A DNA stretch of 64,000 nucleotides from Istiophorus platypterus (taxonomy: Eukaryota; Chordata; Actinopteri; Istiophoriformes; Istiophoridae). Shown one piece after another: positions 34,571-46,518 of the stretch; the first letter of the stretch is position 1; every line of letters starts with the position of its first letter. A model generated the notes under the pieces. It was given only the letters and a program-made list of their open reading frames with translations. It did no database searches and was not told where the DNA came from. The position numbers were made by a program, and so were the translations under genes. The stretch lies in assembly GCA_016859345.1 (NCBI GenBank), contig CM029123.1, positions 2,865,501 through 2,929,500 on the forward strand. Direction: 5' to 3'.

Positions 34571-37500
34571 AATTATATTTCATTTCACCATCACCTTCGG
34601 ATTACAAGAGCATTGTAGCAATGTGTGTGTTTAAATATGTTAATGTTTTTTGTTGGTTTATGTAAGTTGTAAAGATAAAAAGCGTTGATTAGCTCTACAT
34701 TTCTAAATCAGCAACATGCTGCTGGTAAAAATGAAGTACCTCCGACCATGAAAATATTGCAGGATTCAAGCACTGCTCTCCAGAGAAATGACAGAAAGGC
34801 AAATTAAGGTGCAACCCATTGAATTAAACATGTAATTTCCAGTGATGGGTAAATAGTCAAGCAACTGCAGATCCAGGCTAAGTAGCTTGCAGCTGAGGAT
34901 GAATGCCAATTAATAGTTTGATCATGATGATAATAGGTGATAAATGCCAAGCCCACTACAGTGTGAGGAAAGGGAAAGAAGTTCTGGACAGCATCTGACA
35001 GAAATCAAAAATAAAAAAATGCTAGAAGCTATAGTGAACCTCATGTATGCTGGCAATAGCTTATTTCCTGCAAAAACTTAAATGTGCTATATGTAAGTTT
35101 TTGCTATCATAATATAGAGCCATTACCATCAACAGCTGTTTACACACTAAGAGCTTCAGGCATTGTTGCGTTTACAAGACAAGATGTAGGTTACAATACA
35201 CCATCTGGGCAGAGCTACTTTTTCATCTTCTCAGGTTAGACTGTGGACTGGATGTTACAGTGACTCTCTTTTGCAAAGTGGTATCATGTGATGGGCCAAG
35301 GCAAGCTAGTGAGTTTGCTAACTTCAGTAGAAGAAAAGAAGTGATAGGAAAAAGTGTTTAAATTGATGTTGTTTTTCACTGCTGGAGACTTGGTAAGTGA
35401 AGGATGACGTTTGATCCTGAACCAGCAATTTTTCTCAGAGACTGGTAAGTAAACAGCAGTTAATGTTAAGGCTAGCTGTGTAGCGATACAAAAAACCTAC
35501 ACATAGAACCTTTATCGATTCACTTACAAACAGCGTGGTTTATCATTAACAAACAAATGCTTTTTGTTTAGCAAATATAAATCATACTTATCAAACAAAT
35601 GCACAACATATTTAAAATATACAATGCTAAAGAAACAAATACAGCATGTATTAAAAGTAAATAAATAAATATATATATATATGATAATAAGCCGTCATCC
35701 TCATGTTCCTAGAGGCTGGATGTCGCTGTTCAATCTGCTCTGCTCTGCTCAACCTGTCTGTGTATTGAAATTGGCTTATGAATTACTCAGGCCGTTTATG
35801 AAAGAAAAAAAAAATCAGCACAATGACAGCATAATGATGGGGACAAAAGTCTCTTAATATTTTTTTGTCTTTGTGGGACACATTGTAAAATACACTCTTT
35901 TTGTCTCTAAAGCATGAGGACATATGTTGTGTATTTGTTTGAGAGTTGTATTTTGTTTTTGCAAAACAAACTGAGGTAGTTGATAATGTTTTTTTTTTGT
36001 TGTTGTTTTTTTTTGTATTGCCAGTGTATGTTAGTGCTCTTTGTTAGTAAATCATAGATCATTTATAAAACATGTTCTATTTATTTGTTTGTTAAGTTTT
36101 GACAGGGAATTAGCTCCATAAAGCAGATTTAAGATTTAGCCTGTTTGCTGATTATACACTAATAGAGCAGTCATAGTTTTCTCATAGTGAAAAAGCAATT
36201 GTGCTGGATTGATTGGAGGACTAAAAAGTTGTTGAAGAGGAGGTGCTGCAAGGACTCAGGAATCATGGGCTATTTAAGGGAGGAAAATATTAAATAGCTT
36301 TAACATGTTTACTGACAAAGGAGAAGCGCAGTAATAGAAACCAAATCATTAGTGACAAACTGCAGCTTTTGAAAGTAAAAGCTTAGGATGACCCTCACAC
36401 CCCTGCAAAAATGCTGGCAGTTCAGATCGCTCATGAGAGCATTACTTATGTTACTGATAACTTACATAAATAAATCAGAAAGCTATTGATTAAATCTTCA
36501 GCTAGCCGCACAAGTTGAGAGTCAGTTACAGTAGACCTCATTATAACAGACTGGAGCACCAGCTATCCAAGGCATTTCTGGTGATTGAGAAGATTTGGAA
36601 TTAAAAAATACACAGCACTAGGAAAGACTTGGAACCACTCAATGACCACAGAGACAGGATCCAACTCCATTAATGAGACTGAACCACCTGCTATCTAATA
36701 ACAATTGCTGATAGAGATAGATGGCATGCTAGTTGATCAACTGTATTAACAGGCTTGTGGAGTCATAGCACACTGCCCCGCTTAACACGCTCACATTACT
36801 ACACAAACTACATGTGTACATTTGGTCCTCTTAACAGCCCCAGAGAAGAGCATAGTCAAACAAGGCATCTGAAATTTAGACATTTCGACAGATAAAATTA
36901 GCCCTCTGGAAACCATGATGGGGAAATTTGCATTTATAAACTTATATCATATATCTAAGAATGACTCAACATGAATAACAGAAATGAAAAGACTTGGTTC
37001 ACGACCTGTTTTTTCCTGGGGATGAATTCTGTCATCATTAAAACCATATATTTTTGAGTTAATATATTATGGGGTACATGTTTGCCTGTTGGCTAGCTCT
37101 GTGTCTGGTCAGCTGTCACCGTCTTCTTCTTGACACATAATTAGGACTGAATCTGGTTATCAGTTGGATTTGAGGGTGCCCTGTGAAGTTTTCTTCAGTT
37201 GATTTATTGAGATTCTCCCATAATTATTTACCATTATGGCCTAAAAATCTGTTGAATGCATTGCCTACCTCATAAACATTTGCAGAGCCTTTTTTTTGTG
37301 GATGTTTGGAAACTTGCATCATTTTCTTTGGTTTTCCATCTTGTTTTTCTTCTTCTCTGTAGATGTTGTATTACTTTTTTTTTTTTTTTAAATGTAAATT
37401 ACCATCACCAGTTGTCGATGTGCATTCCCGCCCTCTGTAATTGTTAGAAATGTCGGTCATGTTACAGCCATGCTCTTGATGTCTAAATCCATTTGTATGC

Positions 37501-40500
37501 ATGTGCTGGTAGCGCACAAGATATCAACAATACTGGGACTTTCTCATCAAAACACTGATCAAAAGCAACACTATTTTTCAGATACTCCACAGGGTACCTT
37601 TAATGTTGATGTTAACTGTTTTGGAAAAATCACAGCTCCTTCCCAATTAAAACATATGTGTTCAAGTAAGGGCTAGGATTTAAGTGATGAAGGCTAACAA
37701 CAGTTTATCATGAGTAAACTAACCAAAAGAAATCTCCATTATTGGCACTGTAGGAACTCGGTTATCTCACACTTTTTATCCAATTAGCATTCCAAAAAGT
37801 GTTGATTTTATGTTTTAAAAAAATAAATAAATAAAGATTTTTACCATTTTTATTCCAGTAAAGAAATTTACAGTATAATGCCCAGGTGTTACTCATAAAT
37901 CATGGATGCAAACATCTATTGACATAAGTTCCTCAAAAGGTAAAGAATGGAACAAATCAAGATATACGTACCAATATATTTGTGGGTTACCATAAACAGA
38001 GAGTTTAAATGTTTGGTAAAGGAGCTGAACTTTTATGATTAAATTACTTTAGAGCCTGGCCAGCTGACCTCTTTGTCAAATCATAAAATGGCAAGAGGCA
38101 GTACTGAAATATTTCCCAAATGTTTGATTCTTTAACTAAGAGTAATTCTGTTTAAAAAAGACTACTTATATATCTTTTGAAAAGAAAAGAAGCAAATCAA
38201 AGAGGGCAATAACTAGAATTGCCTATTAAAGAAAGAACTGGGAAATATTGCAAATGATTTTCAGGTTGTCATAAGCAAGACTGTTTACCATTATATACAT
38301 GGTTTACCACCACTTTATTCTTAGCAAAATGGAACACACTGATTATCACTCACAAATTCATGCAACCCTAAAATTCTCCACTCATACCTGGCCTTCTGAA
38401 ATTCTTTAACAGCCCTTTTAAAGGCAGGACAACTCACCCACCTGCCCTGTGATAGAGGAAACATTAGGCCTTTAAACTACGAACTAATAACAATAAAACA
38501 CCACTGGATTGTTAAAAGAGCAAATAAAATATGAAAAGAAGCTAAAATTTAATTGCAGTTTTTATACTGTTTATATACTGTGGCAATTTCGTCAGGGAAC
38601 ATTTGACTATTTTTTCTTTTTGTTTAAGTTCACTCGACCATAAAAACATAACCATGCACCCCTTTTTAAATTCTTTTCAAATAAAGTCTCTGGTTCATGG
38701 CTGAATTCATGTTTGTTAGACTATGGAAATTCTAATATTTCCTAAAAACTTTATGGTCATGTTAAGGAGAGAATGGGTGGAGCATGCATGAGCTTTCTGT
38801 CAGTTCCAAACTTTGAAACATATGCTTAGCAAAATGTGTCAACCGATATTGAGTGCGTTTACACTGAGATTGCTGTGCCGATCTTGTTCATTTTTCAGTT
38901 CAAACTATACTCCTTTGTCAATAACTGAGGGTTGTAGGCTACACATCTCATCAATGAGCACTTAATTCTGCAATGTGCCTAATTTCTCTTTCTGTGTTAA
39001 GATATTGAATATTGTGATTATTTTTGTCATTTTACATTTGGCTTGTCCTGAATAAGACTTGAATTTGGAATTATTTATGTAAGATAATAGTTACATTAAG
39101 ATGAGTGCACCCCACATCTGAGAATGACCCATCCAGTGTCACCCTCCTTTAAAACTGCGTGTCCATCATTCAAAGAGGGAAGATCCAAACCAATCCAGGT
39201 AGCATTTCTTAGTCCTTTCTGTTAAATCCCAACACCAGTATATTTTAATGAGCCAGAATAGCAGGGTGAGTATAAATCCACATAGCTAGGGAAGAAGATA
39301 CTTAAGAAACCCTGTTCTAGGGGGACGCTTCACTTTTGTTCCAGTGTAAATCTGCCCTGACCATGGTTGATGGTCAACCTGTGCTGTATTTGCACAGGAC
39401 AGACGGGGAGGGGAGGAACAAGCACTGTGAATGAATGTAACGCAATGTGCCATTTTCTAACCTCAAATAACAGCAGAAATGACAACAATCAAACCTCAGA
39501 TTCATCCTGAGAGGTTTTTGTTAGCAGTCTGAAAACTTAAGTGTGGATTTGTTTTTTGAATGACATTTGAAACAGGGGCACTATGTGAGCTGGTCTGGCA
39601 TTTGTAATGTAGATTATTTGTCACTTGTCTTTCTTTCTGGTTAAATAGTAATTACTCTTCTGGAGCACAATAAATGATTTTAATATGCTGATATGTTTTT
39701 TTTTTTCTCTTGAGTCTTCATTTATTATTTTCTCTGGCTGTTCTTGCTAAGTTGACTAATTTAATTGGTGAAGCACACATCAACACTCGCTCACAAGTAA
39801 TTACTCTGGCAATTTATTTGTAGCTAGATTAAATTTGTTTTCTACAACTGAAAGCAGAACAAGCTTTGTCGTCACTGGAATGAATATTAACAATAAAAAC
39901 AAAACTTGGGCTTAAAAATTCCTTTCTACTACATTCTAAAAGGGACAGACACATAGATAGCAGGTAATCATCTGTAACAAAATGTCATTGCAATGGGCAG
40001 AATGTGCTGTTCAGACAGATATTGAACAGTTTCACCTGTTCATCTTTCTACTTTTATGCCTTTTTCTTTTTTCTAGGAGGACTGAATTGTGGTGGATGAT
40101 TTATTTTGTATAGTGTTGCTCTATCTACCTACCTGTATGCTGGACATCCTTACTGTATAGCCAATGGCTTTGCATGGCCTATACGGTAAGGATCCTTTAA
40201 ATCATGAAATTTGAATAATGCCTTGCATTGTTTCTTGTAGATTTTTACACCCACACAGAGCTCTTGTCTTCATCTGGTCTTTAAATTGTCTTCAGTTTGT
40301 ACAGTGACCCTCAGAGCTCAATTGCAACTTAAGAAAATAAATGCAAGTATTCAAGACAAAAGCAAGTAAAATAAACTTCTTCATGAATTTGACAATGTGT
40401 TGGATTTTCTGTTTTTTGTTTGTGCTATTGTTGTTTGTGCTTGCAAAACATTTGTATTTGGCTGTGTTTTTTAACTTAGCAGTATTTTTTATATATGTTG

Positions 40501-40630
40501 TGTATGTGTTGTCAAATTCATGAATATGTTTCATTCATTTGCTTTTGTTTCAACTATTTGCATGTGTCTGCACTGATGAGCTTTTGGGGCCACTGTATGT
40601 ATGACCTTTTTTAATGGCAATCTTTCTTGT
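34571..40630. other. Intergenic DNA without recognised genes
   Basis: AT-rich sequence with scattered homopolymers and short TA or TTG runs (for example 35,665-35,690). No exon with family resemblance was seen. One small hairpin is listed separately, and a possible conserved-looking stretch around 39,720-39,850 is mentioned in the findings. Confidence 0.6.
40146..40194. other. Imperfect hairpin, ~18-bp stem
   Basis: 'atccttactgtatag-cc' faces 'ggcctatacggtaaggat', with one G-U pair and one bulge and a loop around 'aatggctttgcat'. It could be a MITE relic or a small-RNA hairpin. I do not recognise it as a known miRNA. Confidence 0.4.
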
Positions 40631-40639
40631 TAACATTTC

Positions 40640-41300
40640 TTTCAACCTACAATACATTTGGAATTCAGGTGTATTCAGGTGCCTTCAGTTTTATTCACAT
40701 TTTGTTATGTTGCTGTCTCATGCTAAGATTTAAAAAAAAAAAAAATCCCTCATTAATCTACACTTAATACCCCATGATGAGATAGTGAAAAAAATCTGAA
40801 ATTTTTGATAATGTATCAAAAGGGGAAAAACTGAAATATCACACTGATATAAGTATTCAGACCCTTTGCTATGACATTGGAATTTAGCTGTACAGCCTCC
40901 TATTCCTCTTTCATTTTTGAGATGCTTCTACACCTTGACTAGAGTCCACCAGTGGTGAACTCAGTAGGTTGGACATGATCTCTGGTCTGGTCTGGCTCTG
41001 GCTCTGCTGCATTGAAGGTCCCTACAGTGGTGAACTCAGTTGGTTTGGACATTATCTCTGGTCTGGTCTGGCTCTGGCTCTGCTGCATTGAAGGTCCCTA
41101 CAGTGACCTCCATAATTCCTCAGTGGAAAGAGGCTGGAACAACCAGGACTCTTTCTAGAGCCGCTGAGCCAATCTAAGCAATTGGAGGAGAGAAGGGTAA
41201 GAGAGGTGAGAGAGGTGAACAGGAACCTGATGGTCACCCTGGCTGAGCTGTGTGGAAATGCGACTTCCCAAAACTACCTTTCTCAATTCATTGTATATGG
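40640..41300 (+). mobile_element. 5' part of a decayed Tc1-like transposon
   Basis: The left non-coding region shows 'gtattcagaccctttgct' and 'gagatgcttctacaccttga', and 'gagtccacc', all typical of a fish Tc1-like element. The transposase N-terminus follows: 'gcattgaaggtccctacagt' and 'gtggaaagaggctgga' correspond to the ALKVPxxTVxSIIxxWKxxGTT region of the paired-like DNA-binding domain, and 'ctgatggtcaccctggctga' to PMVTLAEL. Reading frames are broken, and nothing of the catalytic DDE half is present, so it is 3'-truncated. A 75-bp tandem duplication lies inside. Confidence 0.75.
40951..41101 (+). repeat. 75/76-bp tandem duplication inside the Tc1 remnant
   Basis: Copy 1 is 40,951-41,025 and copy 2 is 41,026-41,101. 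Both run from 'agtggtgaactcagt' to 'gaaggtccctac' with a few differences near the start (taggttggacatg versus tggtttggacatt). Confidence 0.9.
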
Positions 41301-42004
41301 GAAAGGTAAATTGTATTAAATGTGTATCTACAATACAAAAACCTCCCTGTTATTTCCAGTGTTTTCACCCTCAAATAATTTTATGTTTTTTTCAAAAATC
41401 ATAATAATGTTATCATTAAAAAATATGATCTTTATATATTTACTTTATTTATTAAGAACTTATATTTATATAGGAATTGTACTTTACAATTTGAAAACAA
41501 ATCAAATTTTAAACAGTAATCTATGTAAAACTAAAAACAGAAAAGCACATACAAAAATGAATTCTTTTTTCTTTTATCTTTTATAAAATTAGGTATTATT
41601 AATTGATTTAAAAGCATTTACAGTGCTATCTAACCTAAAATCCTCAGCTGAGCTATTTCAAAGACTTGGAGTTTTTTACGAATTGAGTTTACACTGGTAC
41701 ACACTAACTACAAGAGGCAGTCATATGCCAACACACTGATGTCCAACACTGACAAAAGTTTTCATCTTCTCCTATATACTTCCCTTATATTATATGTTAC
41801 CAGACTAAGGGTCAGCTATATACCTTCACTGAGCACTTTATTAGGAACACCATACTTTTACTGGATGAAGCCTCCTTTACTCTATAACACCCTCAGTTCT
41901 TTTTGGCACAGATCCCAAGAAATATTAGATTTATTCCTTTCAGACTCATGTGGACACAATTACATAACATAATTTCTGCAGATTTGTCAGCTGCACATTC
42001 ATGC

Positions 42005-42170
42005 TTGCAACAATCTGGTGCAGTAGTTAGCACTGTCACCTCAAAGTAAGAGGGGCCTGGGTGCCTGTTCTCCCTGTGCCTGTGTGAGTTTATTCCAAGT
42101 GCTCTGGCTTCCTCCCACAGTCCAAAGATATGCCGATTAGGTTAACTGGGGACTCTAAATTGCCTGTAGG
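42005..42170 (+). repeat. SINE-like element with tRNA-type promoter relic
   Basis: It reads 'ggtgcagtagttagcactgt' (box-A-like), then 'ggggcctgggtgcctg' where a box B should be, then 'cttcctcccacagtccaaag' and 'aactggggactctaaattgc'. This order is a familiar fish dispersed repeat. It is decayed in box B. A tRNA-like origin is inferred. Confidence 0.6.
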
Positions 42171-42174
42171 TCTT

Positions 42175-42345
42175 GCAGGGTGGCTTTTGCTCAGGTAGTA
42201 GAGCTAGTTGTCTACTGATCACACGGTTGGCAGCTTCTCCTGTCTGCATGCCAAACTGTCTTTTGGGCAAGTCACTGAACCCTGAGTTGGCTAACTTGTA
42301 AGTCTCTTTGAATAAAAGAATCTGCCAAATGACTAAACATGAATA
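42175..42345 (+). repeat. tRNA-like SINE family, copy C (forward)
   Basis: 'tttgctcaggtagtagagct', 'ctactgatcacacggttggc', 'ttttgggcaagtcactgaac' and 'aagaatctgccaaatgac' match the reverse complements of the copies at 12,405 and 34,285 in order. It abuts the preceding SINE-like repeat, so two elements lie back to back inside a Tc1 relic. Confidence 0.5.
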
Positions 42346-43050
42346 CTATGCTGCCAATCTCCTGATCCGCCACATCTGAAAGGTGCTATATTGGATTCAG
42401 AAACAGTTACTGGGGAGGCCTCTGAAATTCACTGACCTCAATGTCATGTCATGAGAACAGTTGGAGATGACTTTTGCTTTGTGACATGGAGCATTATCAT
42501 GTTGGAAATAGCCATAGAAGATGATAAATTGTGACCATAAAGGGTGCACTCAAATATAATGATGTAGAATTAAAATATTCCTCCTCCTCAATTCAATCAA
42601 TGAATGACTGGGAATTAATGTGCCAATTGTGCCACAAGCCTGGACAGTTGAAACAAGGTAGGTTGGATCCATGAATTTGTCCTGTTGATACCAATTTCTG
42701 GCCCTACTAACTTTGTGCCTCAGTAGAAATCCAGATTCATCAGACCACGCTAGGTTCAGTTTGGTGAATCTTTGCCCACTGCAGCCTCAGATTTCTGTTC
42801 TTGGCTGACAGGAGTGAAATCAGTCTCAAGGTTGGATGTGTTGTGCATTCTGAGATGCTTTTCTGCTCACTAAAGTTATAAAAAGTGCTTATTTGAGTCT
42901 TCCTAGCCTCTCTGTCAGATCTAGCCGTTTTCCTCGTTCATCCTTAAGGTGTTGCTGTCCACAGAACTGCTGCTCACTGGATGTTTTTGGGTTTTTAGAC
43001 CATTCTGAGTAAAATCTCTAGAAACTGTCCCATTTTGAAATCTCTGGAGA

Positions 43051-44107
43051 TACAGATTCAAGATACAGATCCCCATAATAATCGGATGGATGTTCATAGG
43101 TATGGTTTAACCTCTCCCTGGGTTCCAGGACCTCATGATTTAGAAATTGAGTATTGATGTAATATATTCACTCACTACTGTCTTTTGGCTCAATAGTTCT
43201 CCTTCCTTATGGTGAAAAACTTCCAAAAGTTTTTTGTCGTGACAGGTGTTTTTCATTTCCAAATGTCTCTTAAGGTTTAAAAATGCTCAAAATACTTGAT
43301 ACATTCAGAGATGCACACCCAGTATACATGTTTACTTAATGAAAAAATACACTCACACATCTGCACACTAGACCTTGCTGCAGATAGTGCGATAGGCCGA
43401 AATTTTACAGACAGCATGTAGATAGCAATGTTGTTGACTACAGTTTCCCCAATGTGAAAACTAACCAAACAACAAAGGAAAACTCTTATCAGAAAATTCA
43501 TTTTAAATGACAACTGTTAACTGCCCCTAGCAACCACAGATCACTACATATAAATATTTATTTTCATGGTGTTGCTTTTTATACACTTGTAGAAAAATAG
43601 AATATGTATTACACGGAGAGAACACCCCACCCACACCCCTTTGCTTTCTTGAGGCAGCTTCTGTGTAAATACTAAATACATAATTTTTAAATCAACAATA
43701 AGCTGAAATTTAAAGTGTGTAATATGCCATAAGATCTGGAGATATTTTATGTTCTCCCCTTCATTCTAACTCATTCCTCTGCCTTTAATATTTTTTGCTA
43801 GATAAAAATATAATTCCCGTTTTGTCTTTATTTCAGATGTTCTCTTATTTTGTTTACACATGTTGCTTCCTGTAGCACTAATTAGGATTCTGAATCATTC
43901 AGCAGAGTTTAATGTTTTATTGATCTTCAGTGTGTGATGCCTTTATTTATGTATTTCAGTACCATAAATGCATGACTAGAGCTGTGAAAATTCAAACAAG
44001 TATGTTTTGTAGTGCTCTGCCTACAGACTTCAGGGTCTGTTTTTATTTCTCTGGGGTTACAACACTCTATGATGTATCCTCTGATCCTTACAATCACACC
44101 GATTCAA

Positions 44108-44168
<61 letters not shown>

Positions 44169-45500
44169 TACACACACACACACTCACACACACGCACACA
44201 CATACACACAAAATAAATAAAAACTAAACTGGCATTTTCTTCAAGTGTTAATTGGAAATCAATTATAATTCATCCTCCCTGGAAAACAGTGACATTTCCC
44301 CGCTCTTTGCCAATGATGAGAAACAAATTATGCAAGAGACTGACTGACATTTGGAGAGAAGGGGGCTGTTTGGAGTGGAGTGTAAAGGATCAGAGATGTA
44401 TTTATGGTCTCTGCTACTGTGTGTTTCCTTATGTATACATGCATGTATTTATCTGACCAAAGGCAGACATTAGTGTTGGCTGCTCCGCCAGAGGGTCCTG
44501 TAGGAATCGCTTGATAAGGGAGGCTTATTTACCATAATAATGCATCTCATCTCTGCACATCAAACACTCCTGCCTGGTCTGATAACCCGCTCTTTAATTT
44601 AGCACAACTGTTTGATCTAGCTGTGCTGTAGCTGTCCCAGGGCCATTGTCATGAGCAGTACAACAGTTGGATAATTGCTGTGTACTTTAACAGTGTTTCA
44701 CAAATAGAACAGTTATGTAACGCTAGTGCACTTATAGAATAGAACACACTGAGTTGTGGGAATCTGAAATTAATTGTGAAAGGGAAACTTTTGATTACTT
44801 CACACACAGCTATTGATTCTTGGAAATAACCCTTTTTTTGCCTTACATCTGCTTTTTTAAATGTAAAATGTGTTTGCACTCAAATTAGCCTGAATGTGTA
44901 TGAGAGAAAGCTAACAAACAAAAGTCAAACCGAGGTATTACATATGAGTAAAGAAGACAGAAATAATGATAGAAGTAGTAGTTGTACTTATGGCTTGGAG
45001 GTCAGGTCTGTGGCTTTAAGTTCATCTCGGGTCAAGGGATGGGACTGTAGATCATGACAGAGCTCCACTTGCATCTTTTCTCTCTGTGTTGGTTGGAAGA
45101 TAGTGGGAAAGGTGCAGTACTGCAAGCCTTTTGTGAGAGTTGTGTTTTTCAGAAAATAATGGTCTTTCAATTTAGTTGAAAGACTTCCATCTTTGAGGCC
45201 CATCATATTTAATAGACAGATTTTTTATTTTTTTTGCCATGGTAAGAAATGCAGCAACAAATGCTAAAATATCTTGATTTTAGTCCCTAGTATTGGTCCA
45301 AAATTCCTACCTGGCAAATGGCCACACCTTTCAAACTCCATAACTCCAGCTTAAAAATCTTTGGGATAAATATTATATATATATATTTTCTTAGACTTGA
45401 CAGAGCTTCTCCTTAGACATGGAAGACATTTTACAATTGGTACCAGAAAATTAAAAAGACTTAGAGCATTGATTGGCAGGGCAAGGAAAAGAGTTATTTA
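43051..45500. other. Intergenic DNA with one microsatellite
   Basis: No gene recognised. The single clear feature is the CA repeat at 44,113-44,212. The stretch at about 44,225-44,400 is low in repeats and moderately GC-balanced, but no exon is supported. Confidence 0.6.
44113..44212 (+). repeat. (CA)n microsatellite
   Basis: About 53 bases of pure CA followed by an interrupted part (gata, cact, cgca, cata) to 44,212. Confidence 0.95.
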
Positions 45501-45529
45501 ATTGTACTATTTATCTTATGACATACTTA

Positions 45530-46499
45530 CTCTAGATGGCATTGCTCTGGCCTCTGGCACCACTGATAGGAATCCTGGAGTTGTCTTTGATCAGGAAATG
45601 TCCTTTAACTCCCACATAAAGCAAACTTCAAGGACGCCTTTTTTTTTACCTATGTAACATTTTAAAAATCTGGCACGTTTGGTCTCAAAAAGATGCAGAA
45701 AAAACAATACATGCTATTGTTACTTCTAGGCTCGATTGTTGCAACTCCCTATTATCAGGCTGTCCCAATAAAACATTAAATAGTCTCCAGCAAATTCAGA
45801 ATGCTGCTGCAAGAATATTGAAAAGAACCAGACAGAGAAATCATATCTCCCCTGTGTTAGCTTCTCTGCATTGGCTCCCTGTGAAAACCAGAATACAATT
45901 TAAAATCCTCATCCTCACCTACAAAGCCCTTAATGGCCAGTCACCATCCTATCTGAAGGAGCTCATAGTACCTTAGCTCCCAGAACACAGGTCTACTAGT
46001 GGTTCCTAGAGTCTCCACAAGCAGAAAAGGGGGCAGAGCTTTCAGTTATCAGGCTCCTCTGCTGTGGAACTATCTTTCAGTTTGGGTTTGGGAGTCAGAC
46101 ACCCTCTTCTTGCTTAAAACCACTGTTTTTAACAAGGCTTATGGTTAGGACTGGCTCAGGCCTGACATGTACCATCCTCTTGTTATGCTGCTATATGCCT
46201 AGACTGCCGGGGAACTTCCAATCATGCATTGAGCTCCTCTTTCCTCCATTTCCTCTACATTTTTACACATTCATATTCGATCAATGCCCATTACTAACAG
46301 TTCTTCTTCTCTCCTGTATTTTTGTGCTTCCTCATCACTCACCTCTTCCTCCTGTCACTTTCTGCAGGTTTTTTTCTGATGCTGCAGAGTCTGGATCCAT
46401 GGTTGCAGACCATCCACTGCCCCATGAGCCTGATCAACACCCACTGCTCTAATTATTATGATTACTACTGTTATTATTATTATTCTATTTAGTCTCATT
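45530..46499 (+). mobile_element. 3' part of an L2-like LINE (left of nested insertion)
   Basis: Broken frames read the end of an L2-clade reverse transcriptase: RNPGVVFDQEMSFNSHIK, then IVTSRLDCCNSLLSG, SLQQIQNAAARILKRT, NHISPVLASLHWLPVKTRIQ and FKILILTYKALNGQSPSYLK. A PEHRS-like motif comes after an in-frame stop. A pyrimidine-rich and then ATT-rich 3' region follows (about 46,140-46,499). Several stops and at least one frameshift show that it is inactive. The rest of its 3' tail continues after the RTE element, at about 49,661-49,900 ('cagccggacgaggcagatgg'). Confidence 0.8.
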
Positions 46500-46518
46500 A
46501 GTGGTATTATTATCCCTA
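46500..46518 (+). repeat. Target-site duplication, left copy
   Basis: 'gtggtattattatcccta' at 46,501-46,518 (plus one matching 'a' before it) recurs exactly at 49,643-49,660. It brackets the RTE LINE. Confidence 0.95.

Larger units (their letters stand above)
41827..43050 (-). mobile_element. Decayed Tc1-like transposon with internal SINE-like inserts
   Basis: The left end carries the terminal motif 'cactgagcactttattagga' of a well-known fish Tc1-like family. Transposase fragments run on the minus strand. At about 42,540-42,450 it reads YGYFQHDNAPCHKAKV, with the second catalytic Asp in DNAPCH. Further 5' in the element (higher coordinates) are relics of the SDESRF-like first-Asp region (about 42,750, 'atccagattcatcagacca') and of the N-terminal domain (about 42,960, 'cagaactgctgctcactgga'). 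Stops and frameshifts are frequent. Between the end motif and the catalytic region, about 42,005-42,350 is occupied by SINE-like sequence, so this is a nested locus. Confidence 0.75.
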
